Source: Amoebophrya sp. A120
Taxonomy: Eukaryota; Sar; Dinophyceae; Syndiniales; Amoebophryaceae
Assembly: GCA_905178155.1 (NCBI GenBank)
Contig: CAJINV010000005.1
Span: 922,564-986,563, forward strand
DNA length: 64,000 bases
Reading direction: 5' to 3'
Below the pieces are notes generated by a model. It did not search any database. It was not told the origin of the DNA and saw only the letters and a program-made list of their open reading frames with translations. The translations under genes were made by a program, and so were the position numbers. This document shows, piece after piece, positions 34,972-45,638 of the stretch (its first letter is position 1; every line of letters starts with the position of its first letter).

Positions 34972-35879
34972 GGTTGGCGGTTGCAGCCTCCGGCCCCCAG
35001 GACGGCAGCGAGCGATGGTGGTAAGGCACTACCTGGTGAGCAACTCCAACTTCTACTCCACTCCAGGCCTCTTCGCAAGAATAAACCGCGTATGCGAACG
35101 CGGTGGCGCCGGAAGACCTAGCGGAGGTTTACCCGCTCGCGTGAGATGATGTACTTCCGGACTTGTCGGAAACAAGTTGAGCAAAGCTAGCGGAGATGAC
35201 AAACAACGAAGCAACGTTGCGGGTGACGCTGCGACATCTGATTTTTGATGCACGGTACAATTGCTTCGAAAAGTGTTTTCACTTCATCTCAGGCATCAAC
35301 TCCGGTACAGAAGACCAAGCCGGTGTTCTTGCGTCTCAGATTTAGTGAGGTGTTGTGTCGTCGACTGATTAATTTTCATCAAACGCAAAACAACGCTAGT
35401 ACCTAACGCTCCACAGATGCAAAGCAAGTAGAAAAAAAGACGGAACAAATTATGCGCGCGCCGCGGTGCCCGAACAAGCGGGGTCAGCAAATCCGCTTCA
35501 CTTACCTTCTGCCGCTACATCTATTTCTACATCGTTTTATACGTACTCCATTCATTGTACACCGGTTTCTTGAAAAAGTTTCTGAAGAAAACTCAACTGC
35601 GTCCTCTAATGGCAGTAATAACTCACATCCCTTACAACAAATAACGACAGGCACGCGTATAAATAGCGTCTGAAAAAAATCACTCTAGCAAGAATCACTA
35701 GCCTTCGGGATGTTGAACATTAGTCCATCAACAAAGGCTCAATGCATTGCTGGAGATCACTACACTTTTTTTCCTGTACTTCCTGCCTGCAAGAACAGCA
35801 GTCACCTCTATTCGTAATCCTGACCATCGCAATTATATGCTCAGGAGCAGAAACCAAATTCCGCCCGCGCTTTTCGCTT
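34972..35879. other. Intergenic and 3' region of the selenoprotein gene
   Basis: About 910 bp. The part next to 35880 should hold the 3' UTR of the selenoprotein gene and therefore a SECIS element. I looked for an AUGA...AA...GA stem by eye and found no convincing one. Confidence 0.4.
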
Positions 35880-36548
35880 CTACCTGCTCACGACATCGAC
35901 GTCCTCCCGCGATGCCAAATTCGTCACCGCGGCCTGCAACGCACTGCCATCCGCGATGTCCCCGTACCGTGCCTCCTTGTGCTGCCACACCAATTTCCCC
36001 TGCCCGTCGAACACCATCACACCACCCAGATACCCGATCTGCCCGCCGGACCGGGATGACACCCCGCTCGGCACGTCAAAATCGTGTTTACCGAGGAAGT
36101 TCACTAATGCCTTGGGGGAAAAAAACGCCCACCCGCTGGTGGACGGGCCCTGGGTGTCGTGCATCAGCTTGAACCAGTCGCGATCGGGGTCGATTAAGAT
36201 GGAGCGGAAGGGTGACGACGGGGTGGCAGGAGCGCTCTCGGGAAGTTTAGATGTTGATGAACCACTAGTACAACTGTGCACGATCGGGGCGAGGCACTCC
36301 TTGACATTGTCCTCGCTGTCGTCCGCGCCCACGACAAACACTTTGTTCATCTTGTCAGCATCGCCCAACTTGTTGGCGATCAGGTTTGCCTCGTGCAAAC
36401 AGGGTTTTCAGCCAGACCGGCGGACGAGCATCACCACCGCGCCGTGGGGTTTCCAGAACTGCTGGTTGGCCGGGAGAAAATCCTGGGCCCGATTGAAGGG
36501 CCGAAGGACGGAGGCCAGGTTCTGAAACGCACTGGAAGACGACGACAT
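35880..36548 (-). CDS. SelU/PRXL2-like thioredoxin-fold selenoprotein with in-frame UGA
   Basis: The frame starts at ATG 36548 (MSSSSSAFQNLASVLRPFNR). It reads KPHGAVVMLVRRSG, meets UGA at 36410-36408, continues KPCLHEANLIANKLGDADKM without a frame change, and ends at 35880 after REDVDVVSR. The Sec-Lys-Pro-Cys arrangement is a UxxC redox motif at the site where AhpC/TSA-like SelU (PRXL2/FAM213) proteins carry CxxC or UxxC (family pattern VxxVRRxG-U/C-xxC). Downstream segments fit that fold: NKVFVVGADDSEDN, DWFKLMHDTQGPSTSGWAFF and GGQIGYLGGVMVFDGQGKL then VWQHKEARYGD. It is about 222 aa with Sec and has no introns. Likely a redox enzyme of unknown substrate. The in-frame start at 36590 would add 14 residues. 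A sequencing or pseudogene nonsense change is the alternative, but Sec at this exact position is typical. Confidence 0.82.
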
Positions 36549-37238
36549 TGTTTTTCGTTCGGTCTTTCGGGCGATTTGGGTCACAGTCACAGTATGGGAA
36601 ATAAATTCGAAACAATCTACTTTTGGCGAAAGTGCTGTAGTATCAAATAAGGTTTTTCAAAACTCTCTTCTACTCGTATTCGGGTGAAAAAGTGGTCCTA
36701 CGTCTTCGAAATAAATCAAAAGTAAGAGGCTTGCTCGGTTATGACTTTGTCAAAACAGCCTGACACATCATGGGGTTACGACAGTGAGAATGAAATTTTC
36801 AGTTTTTGAGTTCTAGAACACGCGCACCCGGAAACGCTAGGGAAAAAACTACACGTAGACGCTACGTTGTTCTATGATTTTTGCTTTTCTTTTCTTGTTT
36901 CGGGTTATTTTTTTTCTTTTGATCTTCTTCCCTTCCTTTTTCGATTGCGCCGGCGCATTTTGGCGTAATCAAAGCCCGTAGAAAAGATCCAGAACCGAAG
37001 CCCTGAAAGCTCTCGTCGATCGTTTCCGTTAGTGAAAACAAAAGCAGCTCGGTTCATCAACATCGTGATACTATGCTAGCACTCAAAAGAGAGCGAAGCC
37101 ACTCGCATCACAGTCTGCAAGCAGCAGCTAGTGATGCCACGATTTGATCCTGCGCTATTCTTATTCTTATTCAAATGTCGCGTAAAAGTTATAAAGTAAT
37201 CATGTAAAGAGAAGCCGTGTGAGAAGACCACCTACTTT
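36549..37238. other. Intergenic, no feature recognised
   Basis: About 690 bp, T-rich in the middle (36880-36960). Nothing identifiable. Confidence 0.4.
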
Positions 37239-40200
37239 TTAGTCTTCCAGCACGAAGTACTTCCCGATTTCCTTCTGCTCCCGGTCTTTCACGGAGAGCA
37301 TTTTATTGATCCTTGGTCGGTAATTCGTCGGGTCGCGTCGGAAGGTGATGTCCAACTGCTGCAAGAACTGGTTCATACCCTCGACCAAGCTCTTCGGCGT
37401 GGTGGCCGTACACCGCACACCGGGCGTACCCTCGTAGACGATGACGCGATCGGCCAAATACGTGGCCATGATGAAATCGTGCTCGACGATGAAGGCGGTT
37501 TTTTTCGCGTGGAGGATGTACCGCTTGATGACTCGCGCGGCGACGATACGCTGCTCGACGTCCAAGTAGGCGGACGGCTCGTCGATTAGGTACATGTCTG
37601 CCGGTTTTCCGAGCGCGAGCACCAGGGCCACGCGCTGGAGCTCTCCACCTGTGGACGAAGTTGATGAGGGGTTTTATGTCTTGGGCACTTCTGAGGTGTA
37701 CTCACAAACAGTTATTCGCTATTGTTGTCACATGCGGGCGTACCTAGCCGAAGTAAAGATCCCGGCTTATATATTGCAACATGCAAAAAAATTCCTCCTG
37801 TAGTACCTGATAAGTGCTGCACTTCCTGGTCCTTGATTTGCTCGATCAACATGGGTTTGACCACGTCGGACTGGAACTGGGGATGCAGATACGACTCCCG
37901 AATCTTCCCGAGTAGCAACTGCTCGACCGTGCCCTGAAACTTCGCGGTGATGGTTTGCGGCTTGTAGGACACGTTCATCTTCGGCAGCTCCTCCTCTGCC
38001 TCGTCAGATTTCAGCAGACCCGCGAGCATTCTGAGATCGTTGGTTTTGGTGAAATTGAGACACAAGTGCAAAGCAATTTACATAACCAAGAGCAACATGC
38101 AATTCCTTGTTCGGGACGAAAATGTAACACAACACGGCAACTGCTGCAACAAAAATCAATACTCCGCAGTAGTACCTTATGAAAGTTGTCTTCCCGGTTC
38201 CGTTCTGCCCGAGCATGACGATAATTTCACTGTCGCAAAAGTTCCCCGCTTCCACCTCTAATATGAAGCCCTTGCCCTTTTCGCCCATTTGTTTTACCAG
38301 CGCGGGGTAGGGTACGTTGTGCATCCGTTCTTTCACAAGGGTGTCGTCGGCGGAGACTTTGAAGGTCAGGGAGACCTCGCGAAACCGCAAGTTCTCCGAG
38401 GGGAGAAAACCGTCCAGGAAGATGTTGATGCCTGTTTAGTCAGTTGTCGGAAGTGTTGCAACTTGGACTTTAGTAGCGAAAGCGATGCGTGCTTTCAAAA
38501 CAGACAGAACAAATTCAAATTTTAAACACGCAACGTGCAACTGCTTGTACACACCGCGATATAGCATCTACAAGTAAACAATTTTAACTTTAAGTTTCTC
38601 ATACCTTCTCGCACGCTGCTCGGCACGGACACCACACCATATGCGCCGGCGGCGCCCCAGAGACAGCAGACGTAATCGGACAAGTAATCCAGCACGGCCA
38701 AATCGTGCTCTACGACAATGATGTAGTTGTCGTCGCGCATGAGCGTTCGAATCACACGGGAGGCCGCCAGTCGCTGCTTTACATCCAGGTAGGAGGAATA
38801 TCAAATGTAAAAGTGTCTGGGTCTGGAAGAATGCATGTTTGTCATGCTTGTCTGACATGATTCTTAAATCTGTCATGCACGTTGCCCAAGAGCCGCACTT
38901 TTCTGTCATGCGGAGACGCAGTTTGTCATGCAGAATAGGCAACACCTACAAGCTCAGAAACTTGTCATGCTGAGCCAGCACTCGTGGCCTCCTCATGCTA
39001 CGCCACTCAGCATCACAAGTTTCCAGACCCAGACATTTTTGCATTTGATAAGGAAGGTTCATCGAACATGTACACCTGGGCGTCCAGAATCGCCACAACC
39101 AGGATGGCGAACCTGATAATGGAAAGTACAGCGTGGTAAAGTAGTCTTGTATCACGCTTATCAGCATTACAAATTCCACTCTACTTAATTTTGGGAAAGT
39201 TTGCGAAGCTCTGCATTATACAAGGTAAAAAATACCTTTGCAATTCTCCACCGGATAGGTCCTTCACTTCACGGTCGAGCAAATGGTCAATTTCGAGCTC
39301 TTTTGAAAGCGTGTCGGCGACTTTTCTCTCGTCCTTCATTTCCAAAATCTCGCCGACTTTTCCTGCGATCTGAGGTTTTATGAATTTTTTTTTCGGACTA
39401 AAATCAATCGGCGAGGAATAATTCCCAGGAGAAATACAGCCGATTTCAATTTCCTAAATGGGAGCGATGTCGGCAACTCGTTTTTTCAAGAAATTCTCGC
39501 TGTCCCCGCATCTTCCATAAAAAAAGATGAGCAATCTTATACATACCTTGTTCTTAAGCTGATCGACGTACTGCAGCTTGATTGTTGATTTGAGTTTGTC
39601 TTCCAACATCCTGCTAAAGAACGCCTGCAGTTCGCTTCCCCGGAAGTGCTGTAAGATTTCTGACCAGTCTGGTGGCTCGTCGTACCTGTTTTGAAGTTTG
39701 TGTGGTCGTCTTTCTTGAATAACCAACTTCTAGTCTACCCGACCACCAGCGCAGTGTGGTACGAACAATCTGTCGTCGCATGCATCGCCAAGCATGCAGC
39801 AGAAACAGCCGATGGAGAAATAGTAATAGAGTCTGCAAATAAATTCTGCTAAGCGTACCTTCCGAGATTTGGCTTCAATTTGCACGAAAGGACTTTCAAT
39901 GCGGTTGATTTTCCGATTCCGTTGGTTCCTACTAAACCCAGCACCTGCCCGGGTCGTGGCATGGGTAATCGGTGGAGCTTGAACGTGTTTGGCCCGTATC
40001 GGTGCGTGGTTTCCTTACCTAATTTTTTGATTTTTTTCTCATCGGGTAATTCATCTCGGAAGGATAAAGCACGGTAGTACCGCCCGCATCTTGCTACGCT
40101 CGATTGTCAAACGGCGTCAGAAGTTTCTTCTTCTGAAATATGTTGAAATAACAAATATCATTATACCCAAGTCCTTCGGCAAGTTGATGATGTTGATTGC

Positions 40201-40437
40201 CTCGAAGGGGCACTTCTTGACGCAGATACCGCAACCGATACAGAGTGACTCGGAGATCCATGCATTTTTGCTATCCCTGTCTGCTTCGACGCACATCTTC
40301 CCGGTTCTTACGACCGGGCAGTATTTCTTGCACTCCTGCTTGCACTTTTTCGGCTTGCACCTGTCTGCGCTGACGATGGCAATACGGAGCTTCTGCTCCG
40401 CGTCGCCGCCCTTGGCGGTTTCTTTCTTCTTACCCAT
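37239..40437 (-). CDS. ABCE1: ABCE1/RLI1 ribosome-recycling ATPase, 614 aa
   Basis: Cytosolic Fe-S twin-ATPase that splits ribosomal subunits after termination. Exons 40437-40167, 40018-39859, 39685-39547, 39369-39236, 39112-39051 plus 38798-38605, 38431-38176, 38030-37807 and 37648-37239 add up to 1,845 nt counting one introner duplication, i.e. 614 aa (family about 600). The N-terminal ferredoxin-like domain has [15 protein letters not shown] and [12 protein letters not shown]. ATPase 1 has [14 protein letters not shown], Walker [12 protein letters not shown], signature LSGGELQR and [12 protein letters not shown]. ATPase 2 has [42 protein letters not shown] and [14 protein letters not shown]. 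Seven introns are GT-AG with frame kept at each. The eighth is a family B introner splitting the first D-loop (DEPS/SYLD). All key residues are present. Confidence 0.97.
38799..39050. mobile_element. Introner-like element, family B, in the ABCE1 D-loop
   Basis: The left end is TATCAAATGTAAAAGTGTCT and the right end ACATTTTTGCATTTGATA. Perfect AGGAA duplications (38794-38798, 39051-39055). Only excision of the element plus one copy yields the invariant [12 protein letters not shown]. No GT-AG pair is available within the ambiguous 5-bp splice window. Confidence 0.95.
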
Positions 40438-41414
40438 CGTTGATGTCCTCGGCTAGTAGTTGTTAATACGGGTCGACGTCCTGTCGTACTGGTTTCCTGT
40501 ACTAATTCCGATAAAGGCGCGCGCCTCTGCCCCGTCAGAGGCCGTTCCGGGACGCGGCCAAAAACTTTTGGCGTATTGGGTTGTCTTAGGCGAGGAAGAA
40601 AAAACTAATGCTGTTTTGATTTTATTTACTATGCACTTCGTGTGACTACTGATAGTACTATGTGAAATTGTGCTCTACTTTGTTGTGGTGTTCTAATTCA
40701 TCTGCACTCTGCAGTGCTCCTATGCTCTAGGGTGAAACTCCTTTCTTAATCCACTGTTGGTGTACTGTTGTCTAGCAGGCGAGGATTTGAAAATTTTTGA
40801 AACCAATCTGCTCGGCCTAAAAAACGATTTTCAACGAGGCGAGTAGACCTAGACATATTGGGCGTCTTCTATAATCGGTTTATACATTTCCTAGCCCAAG
40901 AGAAATCGATCCGCGGGTTTTGTAGTTGTGCTGCAGCTCGTTATTCATGAAGTCAAGCTGCAGTGGTCTACTTGGATATGATTTTGCATCTTCGGTCAAG
41001 TTCGTTTGGAAAAGAAGTAGAGATCATTCCAGATTAGAGCGTGGCAATCAATTGATTCGGTCGCGTCTAAAGGTTGGGTCGACGCGAGCAGGTTCTGCGC
41101 CTTTGTCTAAAGTTGTGATCTTCACAGCCACGAAGGGGGAACTTCTAACTCATGAAGCAACTGTAAACAAAGTAATTTAAACTTAAAAGCAATTCGACTA
41201 GCAAGTAAAATAAATCAAATCAAGACAATTTGTTTGGATTTCTGTTTGTTTCTAGCGAAGAACATTCACTTGTTGAAGAAGTCAGAAAAAAGTGCCTTTT
41301 TGCAGCGATGAAAACAACTGCAAGAAACCTTCGAGCTTCTTTCACTTTCTTTTCTTTGAATTATTGCGTCGCACTTCTTTGCAACATTTTTTCAAGAAAA
41401 ACCTATTCTGCCTA
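40438..41414. other. Intergenic, no feature recognised
   Basis: About 980 bp upstream of ABCE1, AT-rich toward 41,400. Nothing identifiable. Confidence 0.4.
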
Positions 41415-42294
41415 CTAGGATTCGCTGTTTATTATCTTTTGTTGTATCCTTTTCAGCTCTGCTTTTCTCTGCTTGTTGAAGGCACCCAGGCCTGCTGCAG
41501 AGGTCGATGCAGCGCCAAATTTGGCGTCTGGCGGTCCCGTCCTCTTCTCTCCCCGGCTGTTTAGCGATTCCCGAGCGAGGCACATGTAGCTAATGAAGTT
41601 GCCCGCAAATGCATCGCGGACTAGCTCTGCGTCAGGTGGTGGCCTGAATAAGTGATTTTGATTCTTCATACAGAAAGCCTGCTTGTGGATGCTAGTATTG
41701 AATGAATCCTATCATACTGAATAAGTCCTATCATAGCAGACGCAGAGAGGCCGACGAAGCAAGGAGCATGTTTCTCATCGCACAAATTACAGTTTATCAC
41801 CTGCCGACGTCCACGTCTTCCTGCACAGCGGGTTCATCGGCGTCGTCATCTCGGCAATCAACAATCAGCCTGCCACGGCTCTGCTGTCGTATGCGATAGC
41901 CTGACAGTGTTTCATCAGTGGGAGTGTGCTGGGCGCTGTGTAAGTAAAAACGATACCAGGAGTCGTGTGTAGTGAGTCCTCTCCTCAAAAAATCCCTGTT
42001 CAAACAAAAAAACCGCCTCTTCGATGTAGTACCACTGGACTCCGACTTCCCGACTTCCGGCGACCTGGATCGCCCCCGGTTCGTCTCCCGGAGCCCGCAG
42101 TCCGCTCGCAGATCCCGGGTTTTCCGCGGCCCGAGGCCCAGCTGCGGAAAGTTGCGCTCCTTGGATTGCTTCGCGAGCCGCTCGAGCGGCTTCAGCGCTT
42201 TTTCTGTGTTCTCCTTTTCCGCCTCGCTGATGCTGTCCACGTCTTGCACAACCCACTCCATGATCTTCTTCTTCGGCGACGGGTCTGACGGCAT
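41415..42294 (-). CDS. Uncertain small gene, possible tRNA-splicing endonuclease SEN54-like features, frame conflict
   Basis: From ATG 42294 the frame reads MPSDPSPKKKIMEWVVQDVD ... ERNFPQLGLGPRKTRDLRAD and stays open to a GT donor at 41807-41805. A GT-AG intron (GTGATAAAC...TTATTCAG) then joins VG to RPPPDAELVRDAFAGNFISY in frame, with the stop at 41415. In the middle a second frame reads EVGVQWYYIEEAVFLFEQGF then FEERTHYTRLL. That looks more protein-like than the main frame there and resembles the Y-I-E-E-A-x-F-L-x-E-x-G helix of SEN54-type subunits. The main frame later has WYRFYLHSAQ...GYRIRQQ, again reminiscent of SEN54. Either a small indel splits the gene, an intron is missed, or the resemblance is chance. 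I rank the function as weak. Confidence 0.4.
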
Positions 42295-43268
42295 TATTAG
42301 GTTCTAGTTTTTCTTTCGCAAGTTTTTCTCCTTTTCCAAATTTCTATGGTCTACTCTCCGCTCTAAAAACGACGCTCCGGTGTGGTCGAGCGCAGCAAGC
42401 CCGTACTTCTTTTTCTTTCAAATGCTAGTCGCAAGGAAATGCAACCAAGCACCGTCGCTTTTGCTTCTCACGACCAGAATTCCCTCAAGAACTCCGCTCG
42501 ATGCGATTGTAATTGTCAGCTATGCAGAAGGACACTCGTTTTCATCTCAACGCAAGTTGAGAGATGAACAGGCATGCTGATGCTTTTAGAAATCTGTATC
42601 AGAGGTGCTATTGCACTCCCACGGGAAAAGCATGATCGTTTGTTATTGTTACAGTTTTCGAAAAAGACACTGTTGGCATGATAGTTGGGAGTCAAAATCG
42701 AAAACAGCTGCTACTTTTTCCTTATATCCTGAGTTACGAATGCAACGAATGTGCCGAGATCGTAGTCGCGAGACGGCCTATTAAAGTTTTCTGTAGTCGT
42801 AGTTGTGCCTTGTAAGAAAGCAACTTTTTTGTTTCAGAATTCGGTAGTGCGCGAAATTCAGCTTTTTACGTCGTCAAAGTGACGACTTCTATACAGGGTG
42901 AAACGAAAGAGCTAGGATACGTTTTTTTCAAGATCATCGTGCACTTAAACCGCTCAACAACTCGACAGGCAATTCCTGCGAAAAATAAACCACTCGTAGA
43001 AAATTTACTAAATCAATAGATAAACCGCTCGAAAGATGGTGAAAACATTTGGTCGTGTCGCAAAAATTTTAATACTCGGTTTGGTCATGCCACTCGGTCG
43101 AAAAAGAAACTGGAGATTACTAAATACATTCGTAAACCACTGCTATTAACGCCCAGGATCATAGTCATTTAGAGAAAATCTTCAATCAGTCACACAACAT
43201 CATCATTGTCACATTTAGTACACCGCCGGATGACTTTTATTTCCGTGAGGGCCTCTTAAGAGCCACAG
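42295..43268. other. Intergenic, no feature recognised
   Basis: About 970 bp, AT-rich, with no coding look and no RNA gene I can recognise. Confidence 0.4.
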
Positions 43269-45638
43269 TCAGTCGTGATCGGGACAGCACCGCTTGACCC
43301 ACTCGCCGTTCTCATCCACTCTGCCCCCCGTCACCATTCGGTTCGCGCCCTTCTTTGCCAGTCGTTTCATTTCCTTCTCCGCCTTCTTCTTCGCGTACTT
43401 CTCGGAATCCGCAAGACGAGAAGTAGAGCTGGATGCCTGCTGCCCTCCCCCGACACCCGCCTCCAACAAAGCCCTAGCGACAACCACCCCGCCGCTTCTC
43501 GCTCCGGCCAAGTTCAGCGCGTCGGCACCGAGCTGCAACTGCGCAAACGCGCTATCAAATGCAAAAATGTCTGGGTCTGGAAGATTGCGAGATTTGTCAT
43601 GCTTGTCTGGCATGACCAAAAAATTTGTGATGCGTGTCCGAGAAGAGACCCTTTCGCATGTCATGCAAAAACGCAGTTTGTCATGCGAAAAACGCAACAC
43701 AAAGAGGCGCAGATATTTCTCATGCTTGGCTGTGCATTACAGAGCATTCATTATTCCGAGCGCAGCATTACAAGTTTCCAGACCCAGACATTTTTGCAAT
43801 CCATACGCGCCCATCACGTACAACGGCACGTCCTTTGCCCACCGGAGATCGGGTTGGAGCTGCGGCAAGCCGTCGATGCAGGGGATGGGGTGTTGTTTTT
43901 GGAGCGCGGCGAAGACGGGCACCAGCTCCATATCAAAATTCCCCCCGGTCGCGAGCCAGACAAAGTCGAATTTTTGCAGTTTCCCGTCCTCAAACCGGAT
44001 GTGGATTTTTTGGTCGGAGGAGCACCAGTGTGCCTGAACCACCTCGTTTTCCTCGGTTAATTCCAAAGAGCCCATTTGCCTCTTCTCTCCCTCCTCGTCG
44101 TCGAACTTGTCGGACGAGCTTCTCGACCGAGATGACATGTTGATCAACTCCGAATAGGTGTCCGCGGACATGCTGCCGCCCGCCCGGAGCTTCGCGTTGA
44201 ACTCTTTTCTCCTCCGAAAGTCCTCCAGCTGCCAAAACTTCTGCAGAAAGTGCGGCCGGCGATATCCCACGTACGCGACGTCGACGTCGTAGGGCTTCTT
44301 CGTGATCTGCCGCCGCGAGCAGAGCGTCACGGCGGCGCAGCCGCGGACCAGGGCGAGCTGGGCTAAATGCGCAGAAGTTTGTCCGCCACCGACCACGAGA
44401 ACCTTTCGGTTTTCCAAAACTTGTTTGGAAATCGGTTCTCGCAGCCAGTTGCTGAGCGCCTGCGAGTGCTGCATGCGGTGGGGGATTGGAATCGGGATTT
44501 TGGAAGAGGAAGAGGAGGAGCGAGTACTGGCTTTGGTGGTTGCTGTTGGGCTTTGTCCATCTTGAAGGAGATCATTTTTCTTTGGGCTACTTTCCTCCGA
44601 CCTTCCATCCTCCGCGTCAAACTCGTCCACGATGTGATACTCCTCCGCGTCCTTTCCCGCTGCGGCCAACGCTTTCTCCAGCCCTTCCGCCCACCACGGC
44701 AGGGTCGCGCGCATGCCCTGGAACGCCGGACCCGGGCCCATCGCGCAGACGACGTGCTTTGCGAGGAATCTTCGGCCGTCGGCAAGGAAGACCTCGGAAA
44801 GTTTTTTGTTGTTCTTTTTCATCCCCGCCGGATTATTAGCCAGGCCAGCCGCAGATGGAGAAGGCTCTGTTGTCGTGCCGTTTGGCCGTTGTGTTCTTGT
44901 TTCCAAAGAATCTAGTTCAAGATCTTCCGGGCTGGCGGTACTGACTTGGTCCTCGTCTAGAAGATCATTCTCCTCCAAGATCCGCACCTCCTGCACGGTT
45001 CCCTTGGTCACGACGTCCCCCAGGCCGTACCGATCGACCACGTTCGCGCAGAAGTCCAAGAACAATTTCGTGCTCGGCGTGACGAAGGGCCCGTAGTAGC
45101 CCTTGTGGCGGCACTGGTCGCGGTCCACGCACCGCATCTCCCGGAGCTCCGCCTCCCGCCGCTGCATGTCCGCCCACACGGCGAGGGCTTGGAAGTCGTG
45201 GGGGTCCGGGTGGAGGTGCTCGTGTGACCGCAGGTGGTGGATCCCGAACGCGTCGAAGTCTGCCTCCCACTGCGCCATCCACCGCCCGTGCGTGTCCACG
45301 ACGAGGGTGGAGGTGGACGTGTTTTCAAATTTTTTCTTCAAGTGATTCCGGACCTGCGTGAACGACCGGAACCGCTTGCTGTTCTCCATGATGTAGCTCC
45401 TCTCCAACTCGGTCATCAAATCGGGCTCGTCGTCGATCAGCCGGGTGAGCAGCGACAGCGCGTGCGGCCCGGCGCCGATGACGAGCAGGTCGAGTGGGGT
45501 CGGGGGCTCCAGGTCGGTCAGGGACGCGGTGGTCTTCTGGTCGCACGGGCAGTCGGTCCCGCAAAAGGAGCTGCGCGAGGAAGACTCCGTCGCGGTGCCG
45601 GAGTCGCGCCGGCCGCCGGCGGAGCTGCTGCACGACAT
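43269..45638 (-). CDS. FAD/NAD(P)-dependent oxidoreductase, about 703 aa
   Basis: Exons 45638-43806 and 43552-43269 joined with one CGCGC copy give 2,112 nt. The N-terminal Rossmann motif is LDLLVIGAGPHALSLLTRLI. A second dinucleotide-binding motif is KVLVVGGGQTSAHLAQLALV, followed by CSRRQITKKPYDVDVAYVGY. FVWLATGGNFDMELVP is a typical ATG-type FAD motif. The C-terminal VMGAFAQLQLGADALNLAGA is restored only after introner removal and is the usual last conserved block of this group. The two-nucleotide-site layout resembles SidA/IucD-like N-monooxygenases and other flavin oxidoreductases. The substrate cannot be told. Ser/Asp-rich inserts occur at about 250 and 385. An in-frame upstream ATG at 45677 would add 13 residues. 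This is the rightmost minus-strand gene of the block. Confidence 0.8.
43553..43805. mobile_element. Introner-like element, family B
   Basis: It begins TATCAAATGCAAAAATGTCT and ends CAGACATTTTTGCAATCCATA. Perfect CGCGC duplications (43548-43552, 43806-43810). Excision gives YVMGA-FAQLQLGADAL, rebuilding a conserved block of the oxidoreductase. Confidence 0.92.

Noticed and set aside
35701-35879. Candidate SECIS stems (GTGATCTCCAGCAA...TTGTTGATGG and GGTGACTGCTG...)
   Set aside because: Stem II is too short or mismatched and the AUGA/GA quartet does not abut the stem; not convincing by eye.
36408-36410. Reading the UGA as evidence of a reassigned genetic code
   Set aside because: Several host genes here end at UGA at the expected C-terminus, so global reassignment is not supported; Sec explains the one site better.
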